This document shows positions 1 through 10,157 of a stretch of 53,574 nucleotides of DNA, piece by piece. Location of the stretch: contig NZ_JVDT01000113.1 in the NCBI RefSeq assembly GCF_001076885.1, positions 1-53,574 on the forward strand, given 5' to 3'. Both the position numbers and the translations under genes were made by a program. The stretch is from Bacillus sp. 522_BSPC. GTDB lineage: Bacteria; Bacillota; Bacilli; Bacillales; Cytobacillaceae. The notes under the pieces were generated by a model that was not told the origin of the DNA, searched no databases, and was given only the letters and a program-made list of their open reading frames with translations. Each line of letters begins with the position of its first letter. The stretch's first letter is position 1.

Positions 1-47
1 GACAGAGACCTTACTTTTTTATAAAAGGGGGTTATCTGTCTTTTTTT
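1..47 (+). promoter_or_regulatory. 3' end of glycine riboswitch: expression-platform terminator of gcvT
   Basis: The window opens with GACAGAGACC, which resembles the 3' side of the closing helix of a glycine aptamer (the usual ending is ..AAAGGACAGAG). Bases 1-6 (GACAGA) can pair instead with 35-40 (TCTGTC), with further pairing of 8-10 to 30-32. That hairpin is followed by seven T (41-47), making an intrinsic terminator. Glycine riboswitches in front of gcvT are known to act this way: ligand holds the strand in the aptamer and prevents termination. The aptamer itself lies to the left of the window, so the assignment rests on this tail and on the downstream gene. Confidence 0.7.
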
Positions 48-110
48 GTTGCCGTTTTTTAATGGGATAAATGAGAAAGTCTAATACATAGGGGATAGGA
101 GTGCTGTTCG

Positions 111-1211
111 TTGGCTTTATTAAAGCAAACACCATTATATGAGGTGTACAAAGAGTATGGAGGAAAGACAATCGATTTTGGAGGATGGGCTTTACCTGTA
201 CAATTTTCCGGTATAAAGCTGGAGCATGAGGCTGTTCGTACAAAAGCAGGGTTATTTGATGTTTCCCATATGGGCGAAATCGAAGTGAAGGGAAGCGGTA
301 GCTTAGCTTTTCTTCAAAAAATGCTAACAAATGACATCGGAAAAATCACAATAGGTGCTGCACAATATTCGGCAATGTGCTACGAAAATGGTGGAACGGT
401 AGATGATTTATTAACATATAAACTTGCAGACAATCACTATTTGTTAGTGGTGAATGCATCCAATATCGAGAAAGATTTCGAATGGCTCCAAAAACATACT
501 ACTGGAGATGTTATCTTAACTAATTTATCAGAAGATTTTGCTCAATTAGCACTTCAAGGTCCGTTAGCAGAAGAGATATTAAAAAAAATAAATCCCTCTG
601 TTGATTATGCTGGAATTAAGTATTTTCACTTTCAGAACAAGGTGAATTTAGCAGGCAAAGAGGTTCTGTTATCCCGCACTGGATATACTGGCGAGGATGG
701 TTTTGAAATTTATTGTCAAAGGGAAGATGCTAAAGACTTATGGCGTGAAATATTATCGTTAGGTGAGGAATTAGGGGTACTTCCTTGCGGCTTAGGTGCA
801 AGGGATACTTTGCGATTTGAAGCAACACTTGCATTATATGGGCAAGAATTAACGGCAAATATTTCACCATTAGAAGCTGGAATTGGATTTGCCGTTAAAT
901 TAAATAAAGAAGCTTACTTTTTCGGAAAGGAAGCTTTAAAGAAACAAAAGGAAGAAGGATTATCAAGAAAGTTAATTGGAATTGAAATGTTAGACAGAGG
1001 TATTCCAAGACATGGCTATAAAGTATTTGCAAATGACAAGTGTATTGGGGAAGTTACTACTGGTACTCAGTCGCCGACCTTAAAGAAAAACATTGGGCTT
1101 GCGTTAATTCAAGTTGATTATGCTTTATTGGGTACAGAGGTGGAAGTAGAAATAAGAGGAAAGCATTTGAAGGCAAAAGTTATCAAGACGCCTTTTTATA
1201 AAAGAAAATAA
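111..1211 (+). CDS. gcvT: Aminomethyltransferase, glycine cleavage system T protein
   Basis: The 366-residue protein transfers the methylene group from aminomethylated lipoyl-GcvH to tetrahydrofolate, releasing ammonia. Family features are visible: N-terminal [20 protein letters not shown], the folate-domain motif [16 protein letters not shown] near residue 190, and a C-terminal barrel with [21 protein letters not shown]. The length is normal for Bacillus GcvT. The start is TTG at 111, placed 9 bases after AGGAG (97-101); the GTG at 101 is out of frame. It is the first gene of gcvT-gcvPA-gcvPB and lies directly behind the glycine-riboswitch terminator, so it is probably induced by glycine. 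Confidence 0.97.
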   Translation: MALLKQTPLYEVYKEYGGKTIDFGGWALPVQFSGIKLEHEAVRTKAGLFDVSHMGEIEVKGSGSLAFLQKMLTNDIGKITIGAAQYSAMCYENGGTVDDLLTYKLADNHYLLVVNASNIEKDFEWLQKHTTGDVILTNLSEDFAQLALQGPLAEEILKKINPSVDYAGIKYFHFQNKVNLAGKEVLLSRTGYTGEDGFEIYCQREDAKDLWREILSLGEELGVLPCGLGARDTLRFEATLALYGQELTANISPLEAGIGFAVKLNKEAYFFGKEALKKQKEEGLSRKLIGIEMLDRGIPRHGYKVFANDKCIGEVTTGTQSPTLKKNIGLALIQVDYALLGTEVEVEIRGKHLKAKVIKTPFYKRK

Positions 1212-1264
1212 CTTTTATGGCTATGTTTAAAATCAAGATGGGCTAATGACTGGGGGAAAAACGA

Positions 1265-2611
1265 ATGAAGCATCGCTATTTACCGATGACAGAACAAGAT
1301 CAAAAGGAAATGCTTGAAAAAATTGGTGTAAATTCAGTAGATGAATTATTTTCAGATATACCAGAAAAAGTACGTTTTAAAGGAAGCTATCAAATCAAGC
1401 CTGCAAAAAGTGAATCTGCATTATTGAAAGAATTAACAAAGCTATCCCAAAAAAATGCTGACGCGAAAGCGAATGTATCTTTTCTTGGAGCTGGAGTTTA
1501 TGATCACTATTCGCCTGTTATAGTAGACCATGTTCTATCACGCTCCGAATTTTATACAGCCTACACCCCGTATCAACCGGAAATTTCACAAGGGGAATTA
1601 CAAGCTATTTTTGAGTTTCAGACCATGATTTGTGAACTAACAGGAATGGACGTAGCTAACTCTTCTATGTACGACGGAGCAACTGCATTAGCAGAGGCAG
1701 GGATGTTAAGTGCAGGGACGACGAAACGAAAAAAGATTCTTTTATCAAGCGCCATTCATCCAGAAGCAAAAGAAGTTGTTAAAACCTATGCAAAGGGTCA
1801 GTATATCGAAGTTGTAGAGGTTCCACATAAGGAAGGCATAACAGATTTAGATGCTTTAGAGACGATGATCGATAATACAGTTGCAGCAGTGATGATTCAA
1901 TACCCAAACTTTTTTGGAAGAGTGGAGCCATTAAAAGATTTAGAAGCAATTATTCATGAGCATAAATCATTATTCGTCGTATCAAGCAACCCACTCGCTT
2001 TAGGAGCATTAACACCACCAGGGAAATTCCAAGCTGATATAGTAGTAGGAGATGCACAACCATTTGGTATTCCGATGGGCTTTGGAGGACCGCACTGTGG
2101 CTATTTTGCTGTAACTTCTAAGTTAATGAGAAAGGTTCCTGGGCGCTTAGTCGGCCAGACTATAGATGATAATGGCCAAAGAGGATTTGTATTAACCCTG
2201 CAGGCAAGGGAGCAGCATATTCGCCGTGATAAAGCCACTTCTAATATTTGCTCAAACCAAGCCCTAAATGCATTAGCTGCATCTGTTGCGATGACAGCAC
2301 TTGGAAAGCATGGTGTGAAAGAAATGGCCATTGCCAATATGCAAAAAGCACATTACGCTAAAATAAAACTAAAGGAAGCAGGCTTTGATATTGTTTATGA
2401 AGGGCCATCCTTTAATGAATTTCTTATTAAATGTAATACTTCCATATCTTCTATTAACCGTGCGTTATTAGAAAAAGGAATGATTGGTGGCTATGATTTA
2501 GGAAGAGAGTTTGAACAACTAGAAAACCATATGCTAATTGCCGTAACGGAATTGCGTACCAAAGCTGAAATTGATGAATTTGTTGCAGAAATGGAGGAGT
2601 ATCATGTCTAA
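1265..2611 (+). CDS. gcvPA: Glycine dehydrogenase (decarboxylating) subunit 1
   Basis: This is the 448-residue N-terminal half of the split P protein, which decarboxylates glycine and passes aminomethyl to lipoyl-GcvH. It starts with the typical [15 protein letters not shown] and carries [17 protein letters not shown] and the glycine-rich [15 protein letters not shown]. It has no PLP lysine of its own, as expected for subunit 1; that lies in GcvPB. It starts 53 bases after gcvT, preceded by a weak GGGGG-type ribosome site, and its last codons overlap the start of gcvPB, which suggests translational coupling of the two subunits. Confidence 0.97.
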   Translation: MKHRYLPMTEQDQKEMLEKIGVNSVDELFSDIPEKVRFKGSYQIKPAKSESALLKELTKLSQKNADAKANVSFLGAGVYDHYSPVIVDHVLSRSEFYTAYTPYQPEISQGELQAIFEFQTMICELTGMDVANSSMYDGATALAEAGMLSAGTTKRKKILLSSAIHPEAKEVVKTYAKGQYIEVVEVPHKEGITDLDALETMIDNTVAAVMIQYPNFFGRVEPLKDLEAIIHEHKSLFVVSSNPLALGALTPPGKFQADIVVGDAQPFGIPMGFGGPHCGYFAVTSKLMRKVPGRLVGQTIDDNGQRGFVLTLQAREQHIRRDKATSNICSNQALNALAASVAMTALGKHGVKEMAIANMQKAHYAKIKLKEAGFDIVYEGPSFNEFLIKCNTSISSINRALLEKGMIGGYDLGREFEQLENHMLIAVTELRTKAEIDEFVAEMEEYHV

Positions 2612-4079
2612 TCAAAATCAACCTCTTATCTTTGAAAGCAGTACACCAGGAAGAATAGGGTATAGTTTACCAGAAATGGATATCCCAACAGTTAATCTGT
2701 CGGAGCTTTTGCCGAATGATTATATAAGAGAAGAAACTCCAGAACTTCCGGAAGTATCCGAATTAGATATAATGCGTCATTATACTGCTTTATCAAAACG
2801 AAATCATGGCTTAGATTCCGGCTTTTATCCATTAGGGTCATGTACGATGAAATATAATCCGAAAATAAATGAAAATGTTGCCAGATTCAATGGCTTTGCT
2901 CATATCCATCCATTACAAGAGGAATCATCTATCCAGGGTGCATTAGAGCTTATGTATGACTTGCAACAGCATCTTGTTGAAATCACCGGCATGGATGAAG
3001 TTACTTTACAGCCGGCTGCAGGGGCACATGGTGAGTGGACTGGGTTAATGCTGATTAGAGCTTTTCATGAAGCAAATGGGGATACAGAGCGAACAAAAGT
3101 CATTGTTCCTGATTCTGCACACGGAACAAATCCTGCATCTGCAACAGTTGCAGGGTTAGAAACGGTGACAGTAAAATCAAATGAAAATGGATTAGTAGAT
3201 TTAGAAGATTTAAAAAGAGTAGTTGGTACAGATACAGCGGCATTAATGTTGACAAACCCCAATACACTAGGCCTTTTTGAAGAAAATATTTTAGAAATGG
3301 CTGAAATTGTTCATAGTGCTGGCGGGAAATTATATTATGATGGTGCCAATCTAAATGCGGTACTTTCAAAGGCAAGACCTGGAGACATGGGCTTTGATGT
3401 TGTCCATTTGAATCTGCATAAAACATTTACAGGACCGCATGGTGGTGGTGGGCCAGGTTCTGGACCTGTGGGAGTGAAAGCTGATTTAATTCCTTTTCTA
3501 CCAAAGCCAGTTTTGACAAAGGTAGGAGATGAATTTGTCTTAGATTATAATCGACCACAAGCAATTGGTAGAGTGAAACCATACTATGGAAACTTTGGTA
3601 TTAACGTACGTGCCTATACGTATATTCGTTCAATGGGACCAGATGGATTAAAGGCTGTAACAGAAAATGCCGTCTTAAATGCAAATTATATGATGAGACG
3701 TCTTGCTGAATTTTATGATTTGCCATTTGATCGTCATTGTAAACATGAGTTTGTCTTAAGTGGTAGAAGACAAAAGAAATTAGGGGTGCGAACATTAGAT
3801 ATAGCCAAAAGATTGCTTGATTTTGGCTATCATCCACCAACAATCTATTTCCCTTTAAATGTCGAAGAATGCATAATGATTGAGCCAACTGAAACGGAAT
3901 CAAAGGAGACATTGGATAGTTTTATTGATGCAATGATTCAAATTGCAAAAGAAGCAGAAGAAACACCAGAAGTTGTTCAGGAAGCACCTCATACGACAGT
4001 AATCGGTCGTTTAGATGAGACTTTAGCTGCAAGAAAACCAGTCCTTCGTTATACGAAGAAGATAGCAAATTTGAAATAA
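2604..4079 (+). CDS. gcvPB: Glycine dehydrogenase (decarboxylating) subunit 2
   Basis: This is the PLP-binding half of the P protein, 491 residues from the chosen start. The PLP lysine is K273 in [18 protein letters not shown]. Other family motifs are [17 protein letters not shown] and [10 protein letters not shown]. The reading frame extends upstream to 2571, but ATG 2604 is preferred: it has ATGGAGGAG (2591-2599) in front and matches the usual N terminus. It overlaps the gcvPA stop by 8 bases. It is last in the operon and is followed by a terminator. The H protein gene is not in this window. Confidence 0.97.
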   Translation: MSNQNQPLIFESSTPGRIGYSLPEMDIPTVNLSELLPNDYIREETPELPEVSELDIMRHYTALSKRNHGLDSGFYPLGSCTMKYNPKINENVARFNGFAHIHPLQEESSIQGALELMYDLQQHLVEITGMDEVTLQPAAGAHGEWTGLMLIRAFHEANGDTERTKVIVPDSAHGTNPASATVAGLETVTVKSNENGLVDLEDLKRVVGTDTAALMLTNPNTLGLFEENILEMAEIVHSAGGKLYYDGANLNAVLSKARPGDMGFDVVHLNLHKTFTGPHGGGGPGSGPVGVKADLIPFLPKPVLTKVGDEFVLDYNRPQAIGRVKPYYGNFGINVRAYTYIRSMGPDGLKAVTENAVLNANYMMRRLAEFYDLPFDRHCKHEFVLSGRRQKKLGVRTLDIAKRLLDFGYHPPTIYFPLNVEECIMIEPTETESKETLDSFIDAMIQIAKEAEETPEVVQEAPHTTVIGRLDETLAARKPVLRYTKKIANLK

Positions 4080-4089
4080 GAAGTAAATG

Positions 4090-4127
4090 AAAAAAGCTGA
4101 TGTCTAAGTATGCATCAGCTTTTTTTA
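4090..4127 (+). terminator. Intrinsic terminator after gcvPB
   Basis: GCTGATG (4096-4102) pairs with CATCAGC (4113-4119), with flanking A and T runs on both sides. The symmetric A/T flanks mean it can also stop transcripts coming from the convergent rhodanese gene. Confidence 0.85.
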
Positions 4128-4153
4128 TATAATAATTCCTAGTTAGAATATTA

Positions 4154-4537
4154 TTATTTTTTTGCTTTAATTCTTCCTGTCCACTTTTTGAATCCGCCTT
4201 CTAATTGGGTTAAGTCCTTATATCCTTTACGATAAAGAAACTGAGCAGCTCTTCCGCTTCTCATCCCATTTTGGCAGTATAAATATACTGGCTTATCAGG
4301 ACGAATTTCACTTTTTCTCATCTTTAGCTGTGATAGTGGAATATTTCTTGCACCGAGTACATGACCAGCCTCATATTCATTTGGTTCACGTACATCAATC
4401 AACTGTGCCTTTCTGTATCCTTGGCGGAATTCATCCTGGCTTACAGTTTTTACAATGCGACGTTGATAAAGCCACATAACCACTGAATATACAAGGAATG
4501 CGACTAAAACGATGAGAAGAGTATAAATCATTGTCAA
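4154..4537 (-). CDS. yqhL: Membrane-anchored rhodanese-like sulfurtransferase (YqhL)
   Basis: This 127-residue protein has one N-terminal membrane segment (about residues 4-24, ending before RRIVK) and one rhodanese domain. The catalytic cysteine is C88 in YLYCQNGMRSGRAA, after the conserved LIDVREPNEYEAGHVLGARNIP. Single-domain rhodaneses carry persulfide sulfur, but the acceptor here is unknown. The TTG at 4537 lies 9 bases after AAGGAG and is preferred; an ATG two codons later is possible. The gene sits between gcvPB and lipM as in B. subtilis. Confidence 0.9.
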   Translation of the reverse strand: MTMIYTLLIVLVAFLVYSVVMWLYQRRIVKTVSQDEFRQGYRKAQLIDVREPNEYEAGHVLGARNIPLSQLKMRKSEIRPDKPVYLYCQNGMRSGRAAQFLYRKGYKDLTQLEGGFKKWTGRIKAKK

Positions 4538-4738
4538 TTCTCATTTCTCCTTTCAATTACTTACACTATCTCTATTATATCTATCAACCCTTCTAGTAGT
4601 AAAGTAAATACTTATAATATATCCATAACATTTCTTTAATTAAATTTATTTCCATGCAAGTTACTTTTAAATAGGCTTTCTTTTTGATATCCTTAGTAGG
4701 GATTTAATGTAATTATACATAGAAAAAGAGGGTTCGTT

Positions 4739-5575
4739 ATGGTAAAAGAAACATGGAGATTTATTGATTCAGGCAATCATTCTCCTTCTTTTAATATGGC
4801 ATTAGACGAAGCGTTATTAGAATGGCATTCTAAAGGAGTTTTTCCGCCGGTGATTCGTTTTTATGGCTGGAATCCTGCTACTTTATCTATTGGATATTTT
4901 CAGAAGGTAGAGAAAGAAATTGACTTACAAGCGGTTAAAGAATTAGGTCTTGGATTTGTAAGAAGACCAACTGGTGGAAGAGGCGTTCTGCATGAGCATG
5001 AATTGACATACAGTGTGATTGTTACAGAAGAACATCCTAATATGCCGAAAACAGTAACAGAAGCTTATCGGGTCATTTCGGAAGGTATATTAAAAGGGTT
5101 TCACTTTTTAGAATTAGATGCCTATTTTTCTGTGCCGAAAACAGAAGAACAAAAAAATAATTTGAAAAGTCCAAGATCCGCAGTATGCTTTGATGCGCCT
5201 AGTTGGTATGAATTAGTAGTTGAGGGAAGAAAGGTCGCTGGGAGTGCACAAACGAGACAACAGGGTGTTATTTTGCAGCATGGTTCTATTTTATTAGACT
5301 TAGACGAGGATAAATTATTCCGTCTATTTAAGTATCCAAATGACCGCGTCAAGGAAAGAATGCAAAAGGCTTTTAAGAGTAAAGCGGTAGCTATTAACGA
5401 TTTAACATCGAGAAACATTTCCATTGAGATGGCGAAAGAAGCTTTTAGAAAAGGCTTTGAAGAAGGGTTGGATATTCAGTTAGATAATTATCAGTTAACT
5501 GATGAAGAATTAGAATATGTAGAAAAAATCGCGAAAGAAAAATATGAAAGCGATGAATGGAATTTTAGACGATAA
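4739..5575 (+). CDS. lipM: Octanoyltransferase LipM
   Basis: The 278-residue protein moves octanoyl from acyl carrier protein to GcvH in lipoate assembly. The catalytic cysteine falls at C150 in [27 protein letters not shown], the position known for B. subtilis LipM, and the conserved lysine follows in GRKVAGSA. The [18 protein letters not shown] segment is typical of the LipB/LplA fold. The ribosome site is AGAGGG before ATG 4739. It neighbours the glycine-cleavage genes, whose H protein is the acceptor in this pathway. Confidence 0.95.
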   Translation: MVKETWRFIDSGNHSPSFNMALDEALLEWHSKGVFPPVIRFYGWNPATLSIGYFQKVEKEIDLQAVKELGLGFVRRPTGGRGVLHEHELTYSVIVTEEHPNMPKTVTEAYRVISEGILKGFHFLELDAYFSVPKTEEQKNNLKSPRSAVCFDAPSWYELVVEGRKVAGSAQTRQQGVILQHGSILLDLDEDKLFRLFKYPNDRVKERMQKAFKSKAVAINDLTSRNISIEMAKEAFRKGFEEGLDIQLDNYQLTDEELEYVEKIAKEKYESDEWNFRR

Positions 5576-5594
5576 ATAGATCTAAATTTTTGAG

Positions 5595-5626
5595 CACGAA
5601 ATTCTTTTATTAGAATTTCGTGTTTT
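5595..5626 (+). terminator. Intrinsic terminator after lipM
   Basis: Perfect 11-bp stem CACGAAATTCT (5595-5605) / AGAATTTCGTG (5612-5622), followed by TTTT. Confidence 0.85.
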
Positions 5627-5854
5627 AATTGCTTTTAAAAATGGTTGCTTAAACGAAAAAATACAATGCTTTCGTATCATTTTTACATGTCGAAAAATTT
5701 TTTTGGAGAGAAAAGATTAAGATAAACAGGCTAATATCAATGGATTATCCTATATTCCAATAAGCAAGTGCGAAAAAGGACGAAATTTCTTTTTTTATGT
5801 CTAATTATCTATGTATCTCTTTCTTTTTCTTTAAAATCTACTTTTTTTCGGTGT

Positions 5855-5929
5855 TTGACAAATCGGTAATTTTTTAAATATACACAATATATGGGTATTG
5901 ATTTTTATGGTGAATACTATATGTTGATT
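5855..5929 (+). promoter_or_regulatory. nrdJ promoter with paired NrdR boxes
   Basis: A sigma-A-type promoter reads TTGACA (5855-5860), 18 bases, TATACA (5879-5884). Two NrdR-box-like 16-mers follow: ACACAATATATGGGTA at 5882-5897 and ATACTATATGTTGATT at 5914-5929, to be compared with the known consensus acaCwATATwGtgt. Their equivalent C residues (5885, 5917) are 32 bp apart, about three helical turns, the spacing typical of NrdR sites. Box 1 overlaps the -10 element, which fits repression. The rest of 5627-5850 is AT-rich, and I recognise nothing in it, including no cobalamin riboswitch. Confidence 0.75.
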
Positions 5930-6067
5930 TTATGTGTTTGATGTGATAGTTTAAGGGTATTAATAAAAAAATGCTAGATATCTAATTATAGATTTATATA
6001 CAAAGATTATTTTTCAACAACTATTAGTATCTGCTCTACTTTTTATATGAATGAAGGGGTTGTGTGT

Positions 6068-7442
6068 ATGTCAGTAATGTTAAGTCAAGGTGTGAAGGTA
6101 GATATAGAAAAGCTGAATAAGGATATTGCTTTATTTCCGGAGGTTCATCCAATTACCCCAGATATGAAACTAACTCATAAAGGCGTTTCTCGACTTGTCA
6201 TGCTTGACCGTTATACGTATAAAGATACAGAGAAAATTACGTTATCAGCTGGCGATTTTGTTGTATTAACGATTAAAGAAGATCCAAAGTTTCCAGCAAG
6301 AGGATTAGGGTTCATTCAAGAAATTGACCATATTCTTAATACAGCGAAGGTATTAGTGGAAGAAGATTACCGTGGCGTTCTTGAAGGAGAAGAAGGAGAA
6401 ACGGGTGTCATTGTTCGTTCCTTAGATGTAATTGAAAAACCGTTGGAAATTTATTATGAGCAAATTGCAAAACGAAACGCTACTGGTCTTGCATCTGTAG
6501 AAAAGACAGAAGAGAAAAGAAAAGAATGGTTCGAAAAGTTTTACAGTGAGCTTGTTCATTTGAACTTTATCCCTGCAGGTCGTGTATTATATGGAGCTGG
6601 AGCAGGAACAGATGTTACGTATTTCAACTGTTATGTAATGCCTTTTGTTCAGGATTCAAGAGAAGGTATTTCCGAGCATCGTAAGCAGGTTATGGAAATC
6701 ATGAGTCGTGGAGGCGGTGTTGGAACAAATGGATCTACGCTAAGACCTCGTAATACACTAGCAAAAGGAGTTAATGGTAAATCATCTGGTTCTGTTTCTT
6801 GGTTAGATGATATTGCGAAATTAACACATTTAGTTGAACAGGGCGGTTCTCGTCGTGGTGCTCAAATGATTATGCTAGCTGATTGGCATCCAGATATTAT
6901 TGAATTCATTATTTCGAAAATGCAAAATCCACGTATTTTACGTTTCTTGATTGAAAATACGCAAGATGAAACAATTAAAAAATATGCACAAGATAAATTG
7001 AAATTTACTCCTTTAACAGAACAAGAACGTTCTATGTATCAAGGAATTCTAAATTATAAAAATATCCCTGGGCAAGGTGGTTTTAACGAGAGTATTTTCC
7101 GTGATGCAGAAGAAAAGCTATCAAGCGGCGGTACTTATGCTGTTCATCAATCAGAATTTTTAACAGGTGCAAACATTTCTGTCTGCTTAACAAATGAATT
7201 TATGGATGCAGTGGAGAAGGATGAAGAATATGCACTTCGTTTCCCTGATGTTGAAAGCTACGATAAGGAGCAAATGCAACATTATAATGAAGAATGGCAT
7301 AAAGTTGGCGATGTAAGAGAATGGGAAGCAGAAGGAAATAAAGTTCGTGTTTATCGTAAAATAAAAGCGAAGGAATTATGGAACTTAATTAATATCTGTG
7401 CAACTTATTCTGCAGAGCCAGGTATCTTCTTCATTGATAATG
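6068..7442 (+). CDS. nrdJ: Adenosylcobalamin-dependent (class II) ribonucleotide reductase, exon 1
   Basis: This is the 5' exon of a class II reductase, which makes deoxyribonucleotides without needing oxygen. It covers the ATP-cone-like N terminus and the first part of the barrel, including YFNCYVMPFVQDSREGI and RGGGVGTNGSTLRPRN. Together with exon 2 it gives 850 residues. ATG 6068 is preferred because GAAGGGG lies 8 bases upstream; the in-frame ATG 6047 has no ribosome site. The exon ends after the first base of a codon in ..FFIDN-G. Without splicing, translation runs into the intron and stops at 7472-7474. The gene lies between lipM and yqhO, where B. subtilis has no such gene. Confidence 0.93.
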
Positions 7443-10157
7443 GTGCGACACGTTCTCTTATAAGTGCGGCTTAAACGTATGAAATAGAGGGTTTAACAAA
7501 CAAAAGTTATGTTAAATACAACTGATAATTCCGATAGTGGGAATGAAAGCCGTCACGTTGAGCTGAAACCACTATGATGAGACTCCTACATGCATGGAAT
7601 CATGATAGTGATGAAGTGTATGAAGCTAGGTAAAGTCGTCTGAATTTGACCTAAAACTCACTTAGAGTCATGGTCGAAGATAAGGCGGTCAGCCGAAAAA
7701 GGTGAATATGGTGAGAATGTCAGATTAGCAACCTGACTGACGAACTTGCGAATGAAAGGGTCTAGAATGAAATCCGCTTGAAAAGGTGGAAGGTTAACCA
7801 GTTTAACCGAGATTGTCGTGGAGTAAGTCCGTTGTCATGAAACACGATATAGTGAACAAGGACACTATATAATCTCAGGCTCAGAGCAAGCACCTAAGTT
7901 CAATCATATGGCTAGGAATTATTGGAACGTGGTAAGCAAGGAACACTCATTCAAGGACTATCATCCGAGTGGTTGATATAAGGATTTCTAATCTGAAATT
8001 CATTTATCCTTGTGAAAGTAGGGTCACAGTACCGAAGAAGCTTATGAAAATAAGTGGAGGGATAGACCCAAGTCTAATTCAATATATTAAACCAAACAAA
8101 GCAAGTGAAATTCGTTGATCGGGTAAGAATGCAGGGAATCACTGAGAAAGTCAGGTGATCTGCAACGAATATGAGCCTAAGACACAACGAGTATTATGGT
8201 ATGCAAGAGTTTTTTGATGAATTATTTGCCAAGAGTAAGGAAGGACATCTTTTCAAAAATCTATTTAACCTAATCATAGATGAAAGAAACATCCTACTAG
8301 CTTACAGAAACATAAAAGCCAATAAAGGTTCTAAAACTGCTGGAACAGATAAGTATGTGATTGACAACTATAAAGTGATGAATAAGCAAGAATTCATAAA
8401 TCTCATTCGAACTTCGCTCAAAGATTACAAACCTAAAGCAGTACGCAGAGTAATGATTCCAAAGGGAATGGATAATACCAAGTTTAGACCTTTAGGAATA
8501 CCAACAATGTTGGATAGGCTAATTCAACAGATGTTTAAACAAATTCTTGAACCTATCTGTGAAGCTAAGTTTTATAATCACAGTTATGGTTTCAGACCAT
8601 TACGAAGCACAAAACATGCTTTATCTAGGGTGAATTTCTTAGTTAATATCTCACAATTACATTATGTAGTAGATATCGACATAAAGGGATTCTTCGACAA
8701 TGTAAATCATAGGGTTCTCATGAAGCAAATGTGGAATTTGGGCATTCATGATAGAAGGGTTTTAGCAATCATAAGCAAAATGCTCAAAGCACCGATAAAA
8801 GGTATTGGAATTCCAAACAAAGGTACTCCACAAGGAGGAATACTCTCACCTTTACTCTCTAACATTGTTCTTCATGATTTAGATATGTGGGTAAGTAATC
8901 AATGGGAAACTTTTGAAACGAAGCATGAGTATTCTCAGAATGTAAAGAAGTACTTAATGTTGAAACGAAATTCGAATATGAAGATTGGCTTTATAGTTCG
9001 ATACGCAGATGACTTCAAAATTATGACCAATAATCATGAGAATGCAGTCAAATGGTTTCATGCAGTGGCAGGATACTTGAAGGGTAGATTGAAATTAGAT
9101 ATCTCACCTGAGAAATCTAAAATTACAAATCTCAAAAAGAAGTCCTCGGATTTCTTGGGATTTAAAATTAAGGCTGTTAGGAAGAAACAAAAACATCTTG
9201 TTAGGGTAAATATGATTGATAAGAAGAAAGCTGATGTCATTAGGAAAATGAAGGAACTAATTCTTAGAATTAGGAAGGAAACGACCGTTAATAACATAAG
9301 GCTCTTTAATGCTTATGTAATGGGGATACAAAATTACTTTAAATACGGGAGTATGGTTCCATCAGATTTCAAAGACATAGCACACAAGGTTCATCCTTAT
9401 GCTAGGAGTAAACTACATCAAGTTGGAGGGAAATATGCACACCCAACGGATGCAAGTAAAGTCTATAATCAGTACTACTCAAGTAACCTCAAAACATGGA
9501 AGGTACTAGGAGTTCATCTCTTTCCTATACATGGGATTACAAGTTTTACTGAATCTAGACAATTTAATCCTAAGCTTTCGGTCTACACTGATGAAGGTAG
9601 AAAATTAATTCACAATAAACTTCAACCAGTTGTCGAATATAACATAAGAATACTAATGCAATCCAAGATACAAGACCAATCAATCGAATATCAAGACAAT
9701 AGACTTTCCCGTTACTCAATGAGGAATGGATGTTGTGAAATACTTGGTATCTTTCTTGAAGCACATGAAGTTCACTGTCATCATGTAAAGCCTAGAAGTT
9801 TAGGTGGAACGGATAAGTATGATAACCTCAAAATTATCCATGAAGACATGCATAGACTACTTCATGCTACTGAAAAAGAAACGATTGATAAATACCTTGT
9901 TAAATGGAAACTCAATCAGAATTCGAAACTGATTGAGAAGATAAATGCATTACGTAAGAAATGTAAGAATGAATCAATCTTGATTTAGAGGCATTCAAAA
10001 ACTTGCACAATACTCGATAAATAATTATTAAGCTTGTAACTTGTTGAAATTTGGTTTAGTAGGATTAGATAGAACGCCGTATGAGGTGAAAATCTCACGT
10101 ACGGTGTGGAGTGGGGGAAAAGGTGGAGAATTGCTTCAAAGCCTTACCTATCACTAT
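7443..10157 (+). mobile_element. Group II intron inserted in nrdJ
   Basis: The intron is 2,715 bases long. The 5' end is the canonical GTGCGAC. Domain V is at 10074-10107: helix ACGCCGT/ACGGTGT, then GAGGT-GAAA-ATCTC with a GNRA loop. Domain VI follows, with A10150 a likely branch point, and the 3' end is ..ACTAT. Joining 7442 to 10158 restores codon G|CA and the conserved peptide FFIDNANEMTNA. Candidate target pairing is IBS1 7435-7442 (TGATAATG) with EBS1 7830-7837 (CGTTGTCA), and IBS2 7428-7432 with EBS2 7676-7680. Domain IV holds the maturase gene. The catalytic triad of domain V reads CGC rather than the commoner AGC. Confidence 0.93.
8171..9988 (+). CDS. ltrA: Group II intron reverse transcriptase/maturase with HNH domain
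   Basis: This is the 605-residue intron-encoded protein. The reverse-transcriptase core runs from about residue 80 to 330, with YGFRPLRSTKHAL, VVDIDIKGFFDNVNH, GTPQGGILSPLLSNI and the catalytic VRYADDF. A maturase/thumb region follows (residues about 350-480), then a C-terminal HNH-like endonuclease CHHVKPRSLGGTDKYDNLKIIHEDMHRLLH. The usual first Cys pair of the HNH zinc site is only partly recognisable (NGCCEILG). The frame is open over its whole length, so the element may be active for splicing and retrohoming. The start ATG 8171 has a weak AGGTGAT upstream. The gene symbol follows the generic family name. Confidence 0.93.
   Translation: MSLRHNEYYGMQEFFDELFAKSKEGHLFKNLFNLIIDERNILLAYRNIKANKGSKTAGTDKYVIDNYKVMNKQEFINLIRTSLKDYKPKAVRRVMIPKGMDNTKFRPLGIPTMLDRLIQQMFKQILEPICEAKFYNHSYGFRPLRSTKHALSRVNFLVNISQLHYVVDIDIKGFFDNVNHRVLMKQMWNLGIHDRRVLAIISKMLKAPIKGIGIPNKGTPQGGILSPLLSNIVLHDLDMWVSNQWETFETKHEYSQNVKKYLMLKRNSNMKIGFIVRYADDFKIMTNNHENAVKWFHAVAGYLKGRLKLDISPEKSKITNLKKKSSDFLGFKIKAVRKKQKHLVRVNMIDKKKADVIRKMKELILRIRKETTVNNIRLFNAYVMGIQNYFKYGSMVPSDFKDIAHKVHPYARSKLHQVGGKYAHPTDASKVYNQYYSSNLKTWKVLGVHLFPIHGITSFTESRQFNPKLSVYTDEGRKLIHNKLQPVVEYNIRILMQSKIQDQSIEYQDNRLSRYSMRNGCCEILGIFLEAHEVHCHHVKPRSLGGTDKYDNLKIIHEDMHRLLHATEKETIDKYLVKWKLNQNSKLIEKINALRKKCKNESILI

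Noticed and set aside
5627-6067. Cobalamin riboswitch upstream of nrdJ
   Set aside because: No B12-box-like sequence or fitting fold seen; the NrdR boxes explain the region better.
7464-7470. Second GTGCGGC as the intron 5' end
   Set aside because: Using it leaves the extra residues GATRSLI in NrdJ and no good guide pairing; GTGCGAC at 7443 restores the family sequence.
10106-10157. Open frame starting at 10106 read as the start of a second reductase protein
   Set aside because: These bases are intron domains V/VI; the coding exon begins at 10158 and needs splicing.
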